The position numbers and the translations under genes are program-made. From CAZYFH01 sp965249175 (GTDB taxonomy: Bacteria; Acidobacteriota; Vicinamibacteria; Vicinamibacterales; UBA8438), in NCBI GenBank assembly GCA_965249175.1, contig OZ252227.1, forward strand, positions 3,162,001 through 3,226,000: a DNA stretch of 64,000 bases. The letters are read 5' to 3'. Each line of letters opens with the position of its first letter. The first letter of the stretch is position 1. Below the pieces are notes generated by a model, which was given only the letters and a program-made list of their open reading frames with translations, did not search any database and was not told where the DNA came from. This document shows, piece after piece, positions 28,632 to 36,302 of this stretch.

Positions 28632-29966
28632 TTAGACCCCGGCAAGTCGGTCGACCGTCAGTCGGCCGTCGCTCTCTCCGAGGCTCTCGACCGGCACACC
28701 GAGCTTGTCCATCAGCGACACGAGGAGGTTCGGCATCAGCGGATCGTCCGGGTATCTGAGGTGACGTCCGCCCTCGAGCTGTCCGGCGCACCCACCGAGC
28801 AGCAGCACCGGGAGATCGAGGGGGCTGTGCGCGTTGCTGTCCGACATGCCGCACCCGTAGAGCATGAGCATGTTGTCGAGCAGCGATCCGTCGCCGTCCG
28901 GTGTCGCCCGGAGCTTCGCCAGGTATTCCGCAAACAGCGAGGCGTGATACGCGTTGATCTTCGACATCTGCGCGATCTTCTCCGGGTGATACTCGTGGTG
29001 CGAGAGCGGGTGGTGCGCGTCGGGGATTCCAATCTCGCTGTAGGTCCGGGAGCTCACCTCGCGCCCCAGCATGAACGTGCTGACCCGCGTCAGATCCACC
29101 TGGTGGGCGAGCAGCTGGAGGTCGAACATCAGCCGCACGTGCTCCGCGAAGGTGCGCGGAATGCCCTCGGGTTGCGCCACCTCCGGCACGTCGCGCGTTT
29201 GCTGCTGCTCGACCCGCTGGATCCGCCGCTCGATGTCCCGCACGCCCTCGAGGTATTCGTCGATCTTCAGACTGTCAGACTGCCCCACCTCGCTCCTGAG
29301 GTCGGCGACCTTCTCCGTCACGGAATCCAGAATGGAGCGGTCGCGCTCCATTCGGGCGCGGCGGACCGCCGGATCCGTGCTCCCGCTGTCGCCAAACATC
29401 TGCTCGAAGACGACGCGCGGGTTGTTCTCCATCGGGAGCGGTGTCGTCCGGCTCCGCCAGCAGATGGTGTTCGTGTAGACGCAGCTATGACCGCCGCTAC
29501 ATTGACCCGCGTTGGCCCGGCTGTCGATCGAGAGCTGCAACGAGGCCAACTCTGTATGCTGGCCGTACTCCTGCGCCAGAATCTGATCCATCGAGATGCT
29601 CGCCACCGGGGCCGTCTCACCGGCGACGCCGGCCGCACCCGTCAGGAACGTCGTGGAGGCCCCGGCATGCGCCGGCGTCCAGTACCCGCGGAGGCCCGAG
29701 ACCACGGTCATCTGATCCTGAAACGGCGCCAGGGACTGGAGAATCGGGGTCAGCTCAAAGCCTCTCCCCTCCGCCGCCGGCGTCCAGTACTCCATGGCGA
29801 TACCGTTCGGCACATAGACCACGCCGAAGCGCCGTTTCGGCGCGGCGGCCGTCCGCGCCAGTGCCGACGCCGCCGGGACCATCGCATCCAAGAGCGGCAG
29901 CGCCACCGCCGCGCCCAGCCCGCGTAGCACCGTCCGTCGTGGCAACGACTTCTTCGTGATGATCAT
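28632..29966 (-). CDS. DUF1552 family protein
   Basis: 444 residues. The N-terminus 'SLPRRTVLRGLGAAVALPLLDAM' is a Tat-type signal. Landmarks: 'GVVYVPNGIAMEYWTP', 'DQMTVVSGLRG', 'SIDSRANAGQCSGGHSC', 'PRVVFEQMFGD', 'RIQRVEQQQ', 'YHPEKIAQMSKINAYHASLFAEYL', 'MLMLYGCGMSDSNAHS'. Secreted protein of unknown activity, regularly encoded beside DUF1592-type proteins, as here: 29 bp separate it from the upstream partner on the same strand, so the pair is an operon. Confidence 0.92.
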   Translation of the reverse strand: MIITKKSLPRRTVLRGLGAAVALPLLDAMVPAASALARTAAAPKRRFGVVYVPNGIAMEYWTPAAEGRGFELTPILQSLAPFQDQMTVVSGLRGYWTPAHAGASTTFLTGAAGVAGETAPVASISMDQILAQEYGQHTELASLQLSIDSRANAGQCSGGHSCVYTNTICWRSRTTPLPMENNPRVVFEQMFGDSGSTDPAVRRARMERDRSILDSVTEKVADLRSEVGQSDSLKIDEYLEGVRDIERRIQRVEQQQTRDVPEVAQPEGIPRTFAEHVRLMFDLQLLAHQVDLTRVSTFMLGREVSSRTYSEIGIPDAHHPLSHHEYHPEKIAQMSKINAYHASLFAEYLAKLRATPDGDGSLLDNMLMLYGCGMSDSNAHSPLDLPVLLLGGCAGQLEGGRHLRYPDDPLMPNLLVSLMDKLGVPVESLGESDGRLTVDRLAGV

Positions 29967-29995
29967 GATCTTCCCGTCTACAGGAACAGCGACGT

Positions 29996-32533
29996 TCAGC
30001 GACCCTGCGCAGACGACGACGCGGCCAACGTCTGTTCCACCGAGCGTGACCGTCGCCCCTGGAACGGCGCACTCCTGACGATGCCGAGCACGATCGACGA
30101 CCAGCGATAGTCATCGGGCGCGGCATCCCTCAGAATCTGACGCACGCTCGGACGATCGTAGTATTCCAGCCCGCGGCCGACCGCATACGCCAACAGCTTG
30201 TCCGTGACCGTGCTCGCGAACTCCTCGCCACGGCCAAGCAAGATGCGCCGCAATCCCGCTGGACCCTCGAACTGCGCGCCGCTCGGCATGGTCGCCGACG
30301 CATCGATCGGCAGACCCGCCTCGCTGGCCTCGCGCCAGTGCCCGATCGCATCGAAATTCTCGAGTGCGAACCCCAGGGGATCCATCGGCGCGTGACAGCT
30401 CGCGCAGACCGGGTTGGCGCGATGCTGCTCGAGGCGATCGCGCACCGACGCGGGTTCGCCCCCTTCGCCGCGGTCGGGCAGTCCCGGCACGTTGGGCGGG
30501 GGCTCCGGCGGCGGCGCACCGAGGATGCTCTCGAGTAGCCATTTCCCGCGCAGCACGGGCGAGGTTCGGTTGGGATGAGAGGTCACCATCAAGAGACTGC
30601 CGTGGCCGAGCAAGCCGCCACGTGGATCGTCGCCGCTGAGGGTTACGCGCCGGAACCGATCCCCGTAGACCCCGCGCATCCCGTAGTGCCGGGCGAGTCG
30701 CTCGTTGACGAACGTGTAGTTCGCGCTCAGCAGCTCGAGGAGGCTCCGGTCCTCACGAATGGTGCTCTCGACGAACAGCTCGGTTTCACGCCGGAACGCC
30801 TCACGCAGGTTCTCATCGAACTCGGGATAGTCGGCCGACTCCCGCTGTTGCGAGTCGAGATTCCGGAGACGCAGCCACTGGCTGACGAAGTTATCGACCA
30901 GGGCGTGTGATCGGGAATCCGCCAGGAGCCGTCGCGTCTGCCGCTCCAGCACGACCGGGTCGCTGAGCTGACCGCGGACCGCGGTCTCCAGCAGCTCGTC
31001 GTCAGGGATGCTGCTCCAGAGGAAGAACGACAGTCGGGAGGCCAGCTCGAGATCGCTCAGACGATACGGTGTGCCGGGTGCGAGGTCCGTCGGATCGCGC
31101 TCGATGCGGAAGAGGAACTCGGGGTCGACGAGCATCCGCTCAAGCGCAAACTGAATCCCGGCGTCGAAATCGCCGTCGCGCCGTCCGGACGTGTAAAACG
31201 CCATCAGCGTCTCGACCTCCACGTCCGTCACGGGCCGGCGATACCCGCGACGAGCCAGCCTGGCGAGAATCCGGCGGGCGCAAGCACCCTCGGCTTCGGC
31301 TTCGGCCTCGTCATTGGCATTGGCATTGACGAGGGACGCCTCGCCGGGCCGGCAGACGAAGATCTCGCGTCGAGCTGCGGTGTCTCCGGGGCCGGTGACG
31401 GCGTAGGGACCACCGATCGCCACCTGCTCGACCGCCGCGTCGTCGTCGTAGCGCTCATCGACGAAGCGACCGTAGCCGCGGTTGCGCGGCTGCAGCACCC
31501 CCTCCGACTCCGACAGGCGTCTCACGAAGGAGACGCCGACGGTTCGCTGACCTGCCTTCGCGGAGAAGCGGACTTCCAGCCCGGCATCCCCGGTGTTCAT
31601 GTAGTACTCCCACTCGGGATCCCCGGCGATGTTCCCGGCGAAGCTCAGTGGGGCCATCTGCCCCATGGCATCGGCGTCGCCGACCGCGAACCGCTTGACG
31701 AGTGCGCCGTCGACCTGCACGTCGAGCTCCTGCGGCGCCGCGAAGCCGAGGATGTAGTCGGAGAAGTTCCGGTGGAGGCGGATCCGGATCGTGTACTCGC
31801 CATCGACCGGGAAATAGTGGCGGACCGCGACGCCGCCACGAGACCCGAACGACAACGCGTCGTCCTGCCGATCGTCCTGCACGAGACCCGGATGAATCCG
31901 ATAGGTCGCAACGGCCGGCCCGAGCGGCGGAATCCCGACGGCCAGTCGGCTGATCTTGCGGGCGGCGGACAGATAGCGCGACACCAGATCCGGCGATATC
32001 GAGAGCATCTCGCCGTTGTTGTCGAAACCATGCTCGTACGTGTTGTCCGCCGGCAGCAGCGCGTCCACGTCGATGTCGACGGCCAGCAGATCGCGGACAG
32101 CGGCGTGATACTCCGCTCGATTGAGGCGATGGAACGTCTCGCCCCGACCCGGATCTGGATTGGCGAGGACCGCCGTGTCGATCTCGCTCTCCAGCCACGC
32201 GGCCACGGCACGATACGTGGCCTCGTCGGGGCGCGGATTGCCCGCGGGGGGCATCGTCTGCGCATGGAGCTTGACGAGCACCCGCTCCCACGTCTCCGCG
32301 TCGGCAGCGACAGCCGTCAAGTCTTTCGTGTCGAGCGCCAGCTCCGCTGTGCGTGTCCGCTCGTTATGGCAGCGCACGCAGAACTGATCGAGCACCGCGC
32401 GTGTCGATGCAAAAGAAGAGGATGAGGAAGCGGCGGGCGTCGTCGGCTGTGCGCCGACCAGGACCGGACGACCGAGCGTCGCGAGCACACCGAGCACCAG
32501 CACGAGGACTCGAACGATCACAGGAACAATCAT
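29996..32533 (-). CDS. DUF1592/DUF1588/DUF1585 cytochrome-like protein
   Basis: 845 residues with an N-terminal signal. A c-type heme motif CVRCH occurs near residue 53, followed by 'MPPAGNPRPDE', typical of planctomycete-type cytochrome domains. Then a DUF1587 region ('FHRLNRAEYHAAVRDLL'), DUF1595 ('ARRILARLARRGYRRPV'), DUF1592 ('PFRLSDLELASRLSFFLW' type), DUF1588 ('RGGLLGHGSLLMVTSHPNRTSPVLRG', 'CASCHAPMDPLGFALENFD' with a second CxxCH), and DUF1585 ('FASTVTDKLLAYAVGRGLEY'). Two heme motifs suggest electron transfer. It precedes DUF1552 in one transcript. Confidence 0.9.
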   Translation of the reverse strand: MIVPVIVRVLVLVLGVLATLGRPVLVGAQPTTPAASSSSSFASTRAVLDQFCVRCHNERTRTAELALDTKDLTAVAADAETWERVLVKLHAQTMPPAGNPRPDEATYRAVAAWLESEIDTAVLANPDPGRGETFHRLNRAEYHAAVRDLLAVDIDVDALLPADNTYEHGFDNNGEMLSISPDLVSRYLSAARKISRLAVGIPPLGPAVATYRIHPGLVQDDRQDDALSFGSRGGVAVRHYFPVDGEYTIRIRLHRNFSDYILGFAAPQELDVQVDGALVKRFAVGDADAMGQMAPLSFAGNIAGDPEWEYYMNTGDAGLEVRFSAKAGQRTVGVSFVRRLSESEGVLQPRNRGYGRFVDERYDDDAAVEQVAIGGPYAVTGPGDTAARREIFVCRPGEASLVNANANDEAEAEAEGACARRILARLARRGYRRPVTDVEVETLMAFYTSGRRDGDFDAGIQFALERMLVDPEFLFRIERDPTDLAPGTPYRLSDLELASRLSFFLWSSIPDDELLETAVRGQLSDPVVLERQTRRLLADSRSHALVDNFVSQWLRLRNLDSQQRESADYPEFDENLREAFRRETELFVESTIREDRSLLELLSANYTFVNERLARHYGMRGVYGDRFRRVTLSGDDPRGGLLGHGSLLMVTSHPNRTSPVLRGKWLLESILGAPPPEPPPNVPGLPDRGEGGEPASVRDRLEQHRANPVCASCHAPMDPLGFALENFDAIGHWREASEAGLPIDASATMPSGAQFEGPAGLRRILLGRGEEFASTVTDKLLAYAVGRGLEYYDRPSVRQILRDAAPDDYRWSSIVLGIVRSAPFQGRRSRSVEQTLAASSSAQGR

Positions 32534-32681
32534 AGTGCTGAACAGTCAATCACGTGGCACAAGGCGATTCAGCTCCGGTGACAATTCCGACCGGCCGGTC
32601 GTCACCGTCACCGCCAGGAGTTGATCGCCGTTCCGGAAAAAACAGCTCGGTGCCATCCGGGGCATGTCGTACCGCCACGTC

Positions 32682-32697
32682 AATATGGTAAAATATT
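32682..32697. promoter_or_regulatory. AT-rich inverted repeat upstream of vapBC
   Basis: AATAT-GGTAAA-ATATT, 25 bp before vapB, in a locally AT-rich stretch that stands out from its surroundings. A -10-like TAAAAT lies within it. It could be the promoter and operator at which the toxin-antitoxin complex represses itself. Confidence 0.45.
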
Positions 32698-32721
32698 ATC
32701 TACCTTCTACCTTGAGATCGC

Positions 32722-32973
32722 ATGAGCTTGAACATCAAGAACGAAGAGACCCACCGGCGCGCCAAGAGATTGGCCCGCCTGGCGGGTGAGACGATGACCG
32801 AGGCGGTGGACCGGGCGATCGCCGAGCGCCTCGAACGCCTGATGCGAATCCGAAACAGAGCCCGGTTGGTGGATCGGCTCCTCCACATCGGACATGAGTG
32901 CGCGGCGCTCCCTGTCTTGGATGATCGGAGTCCGCGGGACATGCTCTATGACAAACGGGGCTTGCCGGAATGA
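32722..32973 (+). CDS. VapB-type antitoxin
   Basis: 83 residues. 'LNIKNEETHRRAKRLARLAGETMTEAVDRAI' is the N-terminal ribbon-helix-helix DNA-binding part of Rv0623/PSK-type antitoxins. The acidic or flexible C-terminus ('DDRSPRDMLYDKRGLPE') is the usual toxin-binding tail. It overlaps vapC by 4 bp (ATGA), the classic coupled arrangement. Confidence 0.9.
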   Translation: MSLNIKNEETHRRAKRLARLAGETMTEAVDRAIAERLERLMRIRNRARLVDRLLHIGHECAALPVLDDRSPRDMLYDKRGLPE

Positions 32974-33365
32974 TCGTCGTGGACACGTCGGCCCTCATCG
33001 CGATTCTGCTGAACGAGGCCGACGCGGGGCGGTGCGCCGCAGCGATAGCCGATGCGGCCCCGGCACTCATCTCAGCCGCCTCGGTTGCAGAAACCGGTAT
33101 CGTGATGCTGAGTCGGCACGGCCCGCGAGGGGCCGACAAGGTGCGGGCGCTGATTCAGGAAGGCCGCCTGCAGGTGGAGGATGTGACGGAAGAGCACGCC
33201 GAACTGGCCATTGAGGCCTATGGCAGCTACGGCAAGGGCCAGACGGGGAGGGCTAATCTCAACTACGGGGATTGCTTTTCTTACGCGTTGGCAAAGGCGA
33301 CAGGGTTGCCTCTGCTCTTCAAGGGAAGCGACTTCTCACGGACGGATGTCGAGGCAGTGCCCTGA
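32970..33365 (+). CDS. VapC-type PIN-domain toxin
   Basis: 131 residues. The PIN-domain acidic residues are present: Asp in 'MIVVDTSALIAIL', Glu in 'SAASVAETGIVM', Asp in 'LNYGDCFSYALAKATG', and a final Asp in 'FKGSDFSRTDVEAV'. VapC toxins are Mg-dependent RNases that cleave tRNA or rRNA. With all catalytic positions intact and its antitoxin upstream, the module looks functional. Confidence 0.92.
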   Translation: MIVVDTSALIAILLNEADAGRCAAAIADAAPALISAASVAETGIVMLSRHGPRGADKVRALIQEGRLQVEDVTEEHAELAIEAYGSYGKGQTGRANLNYGDCFSYALAKATGLPLLFKGSDFSRTDVEAVP

Positions 33366-33395
33366 CATAGGGCAACGTCGTCATCACCGTTACCT

Positions 33396-33881
33396 TCACT
33401 CGATGCGGGTCCATTCCACCGTGCGCCCCAGCAGACGGAAGCCAATCCATCCTCGCACCTTCAACACCCCGTCCTGCAGCTCCAGATCGGCCTTGTACTG
33501 CTTGCCGTTCTCCGGGTTGTAGATGCGGCCCTTGTTCCATTTCTTGCCGTCGAACTCGAAGTTGAGGATGAAATCGGCACCCAGGAGAGGCCGGTCCCGA
33601 AGCGCCGGGTCCGGATTCTTCGCGTCGACACCGCCGGCGGGCGGCTCCTCGTAGAACCGTGTGAATCGCCCGTGGTACACACCATCGCGCTCGTAGACCT
33701 CCACGATCGCACCATCCCCCGTGTCCCAGACGCCGATGATGTCGCGCGGCAGGTCGTCGGCCAGCGCCGCGGGCGACCAAACGCCCATGACGATGACGAC
33801 GACAATGACGACCATCACCAACGTTGTGCGGACGAAGCTGCTCACTGAGAATCCGGAGCCGGACCGCGAAGGACCACCCAT
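33396..33881 (-). CDS. DUF2147-like secreted protein
   Basis: 161 residues from ATG 33881; the frame extends further upstream, but a signal segment ('LVMVVIVVVIVMGVWSPAALA') follows this start. The mature part 'DIIGVWDTGDGAIVEVYERDG', 'LLGADFILNFEFDGKKWNKGRIYNPENGKQYKADLEL' (in pieces) and 'LKVRGWIGFRLLGRTVEWTR' matches DUF2147, a small lipocalin-like periplasmic family. Unknown function. It lies 8 bp from the preceding secreted-protein gene on the same strand. Confidence 0.82.
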   Translation of the reverse strand: MGGPSRSGSGFSVSSFVRTTLVMVVIVVVIVMGVWSPAALADDLPRDIIGVWDTGDGAIVEVYERDGVYHGRFTRFYEEPPAGGVDAKNPDPALRDRPLLGADFILNFEFDGKKWNKGRIYNPENGKQYKADLELQDGVLKVRGWIGFRLLGRTVEWTRIE

Positions 33882-33889
33882 GGCTGCGT

Positions 33890-34945
33890 CTATCGGGGCG
33901 CGGCGCCAGCAGCCTCCTCGGCGCGGGAGCCGGCCAGTATGTTGGTCAGGCCGTAGTTCCCCTCGTGACAGGCGTATTCGAACATCGGGCCGGTGCTCCG
34001 CGCCCACGGCGACTGCCCAGTCCAGGGTCTCGTCCAGGTGTTGCGATCGTCGACCGTGAACTGGTAGTCGAGCGTGTCGGGGCCGACACGCGTGAACCGC
34101 TCCACCACACGCAGGTCCTCTGAGAGATCCCAGTTCACCCCGCCCTGCGGACCAGGACCAGACGAAAAGAGGTAGGCCCGGTTGCCGAAATTGGTCGTCT
34201 CGACGACGAGCGTCTCGCCTTCCCAGTGACCCCGTGAGTCGCCCCGGAACTGCCCGATGCCATCGTCGATGTGCGGCCGACCGTCCAGGAGAATGAAGCG
34301 CACGTCGTGGATGTGCTCCTGAAGAATGGCGACGTAGTCGGGTGTCTGGACCACGTGATAGTTGTTGTTATAAGCGGTGGGCAACGACGGCACTCCCCGA
34401 TACCAGATGCACCGGTCGCCCCAGTCGAACTGCTCGTGCGAATCGGCGGGCACGATGCCTTCCCGCACATCCTTGAGCCGCAGTCGCTCGGGTGAGGTGA
34501 TCCAGCGTTCGGCCTCCGGCGTCAACGCCGGGAGCCGACCGTTCGGCGGGTCGATAACGAGCGACGTGCGTCGCGTCGGGACGACTGTCGTGCCACGATC
34601 CAGCCAGAAGCTGTTGTATCCACCGACGTTGCCGCCCACCGGCAACGGCTCCGTGCGCACCTCGCTGGGGGCGTTCGCACGGCTGTTCCGGTCGATGACC
34701 CCTTGTTCGATGGCCGCCGCTTCTTCCTCGCTCAGAAACGCCGCGGCCTGACTCTCAGGGCGTTCGAGCGGCGTCACCGTCGAGCTGTTCCAAACGCCCC
34801 CGATGTCGGGGTCACCCCACGGCGTTCGGGGCGCGGACGACCCGTCTGCCTGCGTAGCCTGTGCCCACGCCACGGCCGGCACGAGGAACAGGCTCAACGC
34901 CACCGTCAAGGCGACCGCACCGTACGTAGAAGACACGCGGTTCAT
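33890..34945 (-). CDS. conserved secreted protein, paralogue A
   Basis: 351 residues; signal peptide ends near 'AVAWAQA'. Family landmarks shared with the genes at 43172 and 44260: 'DIGGVWNSS', 'SLVIDPPNGRLPAL', 'DRCIWYRG', 'DYVAILQEHIHDVRFI', 'SRGHWEGETLVVETTNF', 'VVERFTRVGPDTLDYQFTVDD', 'FEYACHEGNYGL'. Abundant in acidobacterial and related genomes with no known activity. Followed closely by the DUF2147 gene. Confidence 0.82.
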   Translation of the reverse strand: MNRVSSTYGAVALTVALSLFLVPAVAWAQATQADGSSAPRTPWGDPDIGGVWNSSTVTPLERPESQAAAFLSEEEAAAIEQGVIDRNSRANAPSEVRTEPLPVGGNVGGYNSFWLDRGTTVVPTRRTSLVIDPPNGRLPALTPEAERWITSPERLRLKDVREGIVPADSHEQFDWGDRCIWYRGVPSLPTAYNNNYHVVQTPDYVAILQEHIHDVRFILLDGRPHIDDGIGQFRGDSRGHWEGETLVVETTNFGNRAYLFSSGPGPQGGVNWDLSEDLRVVERFTRVGPDTLDYQFTVDDRNTWTRPWTGQSPWARSTGPMFEYACHEGNYGLTNILAGSRAEEAAGAAPR

Positions 34946-34996
34946 CTCCGACTCCTTTTCGTCTGCGCAGTCCGGACGGTCCGGTACTGGCGTCTA

Positions 34997-35497
34997 TTAT
35001 CTCGCGGTGTCACGGTTGATGGTTCGACGCTTGATGCGCCACCCGTCCGATGTCCGCACGAACTCGTCGTCGTAGTAACCGGTAAACGTGGTCGCCGCCG
35101 GACGGGCGGTGGCGTCGAGCAGCACGTAGTAGGCGCGGCCCGTCGCGCCGCCGGCGGTCGACGTGATGAGATAGCTGCCGGTGCGATGGCGCCTCCCCAC
35201 GTCGCCCGTCCGCCCCTGGTAGCGTTCGGCGCGCTCGGCCCGCAAGGCCGTCATGCCGGTGATGCTGCTGCCGTCGGCTCGCACGATCGTCGCGTCCTCG
35301 GAGAACGCCGACAGGAACAGCTCGGCGTCCTGAAAATCGCTGCCCTGGCTGTATCGAGCATAGAGGTTTTCGATCTCCCCATAATCCTGCCCGGTCAGCG
35401 CATCCGTCGCCCCACCGCCCTGCCTCGCCGATACCCACCCGACTGCCAGAGCCGAGACCACCGCCAAGACGACAACCACCGTTCGCATTCGTGACAT
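34997..35497 (-). CDS. secreted SnoaL/NTF2-like protein
   Basis: 166 residues from ATG 35497 (GGAG 7 nt upstream). A signal peptide ('VVVVLAVVSALAVGWVSARQ') precedes an NTF2-like fold: 'YGEIENLYARYSQGSDFQDAELFLSAF' in pieces, 'EDATIVRADGSSITG', 'YYDDEFVRTSDGWRIKRRTI'. SnoaL-like domains bind small ligands or catalyse isomerisations, and the cone shape is conserved rather than catalytic residues. Its start lies 10 bp downstream of the DinB gene on the same strand. Confidence 0.8.
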   Translation of the reverse strand: MSRMRTVVVVLAVVSALAVGWVSARQGGGATDALTGQDYGEIENLYARYSQGSDFQDAELFLSAFSEDATIVRADGSSITGMTALRAERAERYQGRTGDVGRRHRTGSYLITSTAGGATGRAYYVLLDATARPAATTFTGYYDDEFVRTSDGWRIKRRTINRDTAR

Positions 35498-35507
35498 GAC
35501 GATTCTC

Positions 35508-36158
35508 CTAGAGGCGTAGCGGACCGTAGCAGATGTAGCGTTTCGTCGCGCTGTTGACCCTACCCCGGCAGCGCCGGCTTCGGCAGACCGGGCAATCGTG
35601 ATCTCGCATGATGTGGAGCAGGCTGGCGATCTGGCCGTTATGGGCCGCGAAATGCTCGAGGAGGTGGTAGAGCACCCAGCGGCGTGAGACGTCCCCTCCC
35701 CCATAGAGGCTCACGACGGTGCGAATCGCAACGTCGTCCCACGTCTTGAGCAGCTCATGGGTCGAGCGTCGGGCGCGAGCCAGCAGGTCGAGGTAGCTCT
35801 CGAGGTCGCATCCCTTGAGCGGCTCGGCATGGGTGCCGACGAGGTCGCCACCGGCGTCATGGCCAAGGTATTCGCGCAGCACACGTTGTGAGGCCCGACG
35901 GCTCTCGGGCGTGTCCTCGATGCTGAGGCCGGCGCAGGCGACACGCAGCCACGCAATCTCGGTCGCGGCAAGGTGCCACATCAGCATGCCGATGGTGTTG
36001 CGCCCGGGGCGTTCCTGCCACTCGAGGTGGGTGACGTCGAGGCCGTTCACCGTCCACTGGAGTCGCCGAGATTGATCGTCGAGGCCGGCGGCGATCAACC
36101 CGACGACCGCCTGTGCGTCCGGGTCGTAACCGTCGGGAACCGCGAGTAGCTCGGCCAT
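35508..36158 (-). CDS. DinB-family protein with C-terminal Cys motif
   Basis: 216 residues from ATG 36158; the frame is open further upstream, opposite the propeller gene. His positions 'MLMWHLAATEIAWLRVA' and 'HLLEHFAAHNGQIASLLH' fit the DinB/DUF664 metal site. The C-terminus adds 'CPVCRSRRCRGR' and 'KRYICYGPL', giving extra Cys that could bind zinc, which is unusual for this family. Divergent from the first propeller-cupredoxin gene. Confidence 0.78.
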   Translation of the reverse strand: MAELLAVPDGYDPDAQAVVGLIAAGLDDQSRRLQWTVNGLDVTHLEWQERPGRNTIGMLMWHLAATEIAWLRVACAGLSIEDTPESRRASQRVLREYLGHDAGGDLVGTHAEPLKGCDLESYLDLLARARRSTHELLKTWDDVAIRTVVSLYGGGDVSRRWVLYHLLEHFAAHNGQIASLLHIMRDHDCPVCRSRRCRGRVNSATKRYICYGPLRL

Positions 36159-36302
36159 CGGGCGTCTCTCGGAGCGTCGAAACAACGGCGGGGAACCAGC
36201 CGAGTATAGAACGCCCGATCGGGCGTCGAGGCGTGCTGGACTTGACGGCGTCGTGACGGTCGTAAACACTCGCGACAGCTCGAACAAGCCGAAGGAGCCG
36301 AG

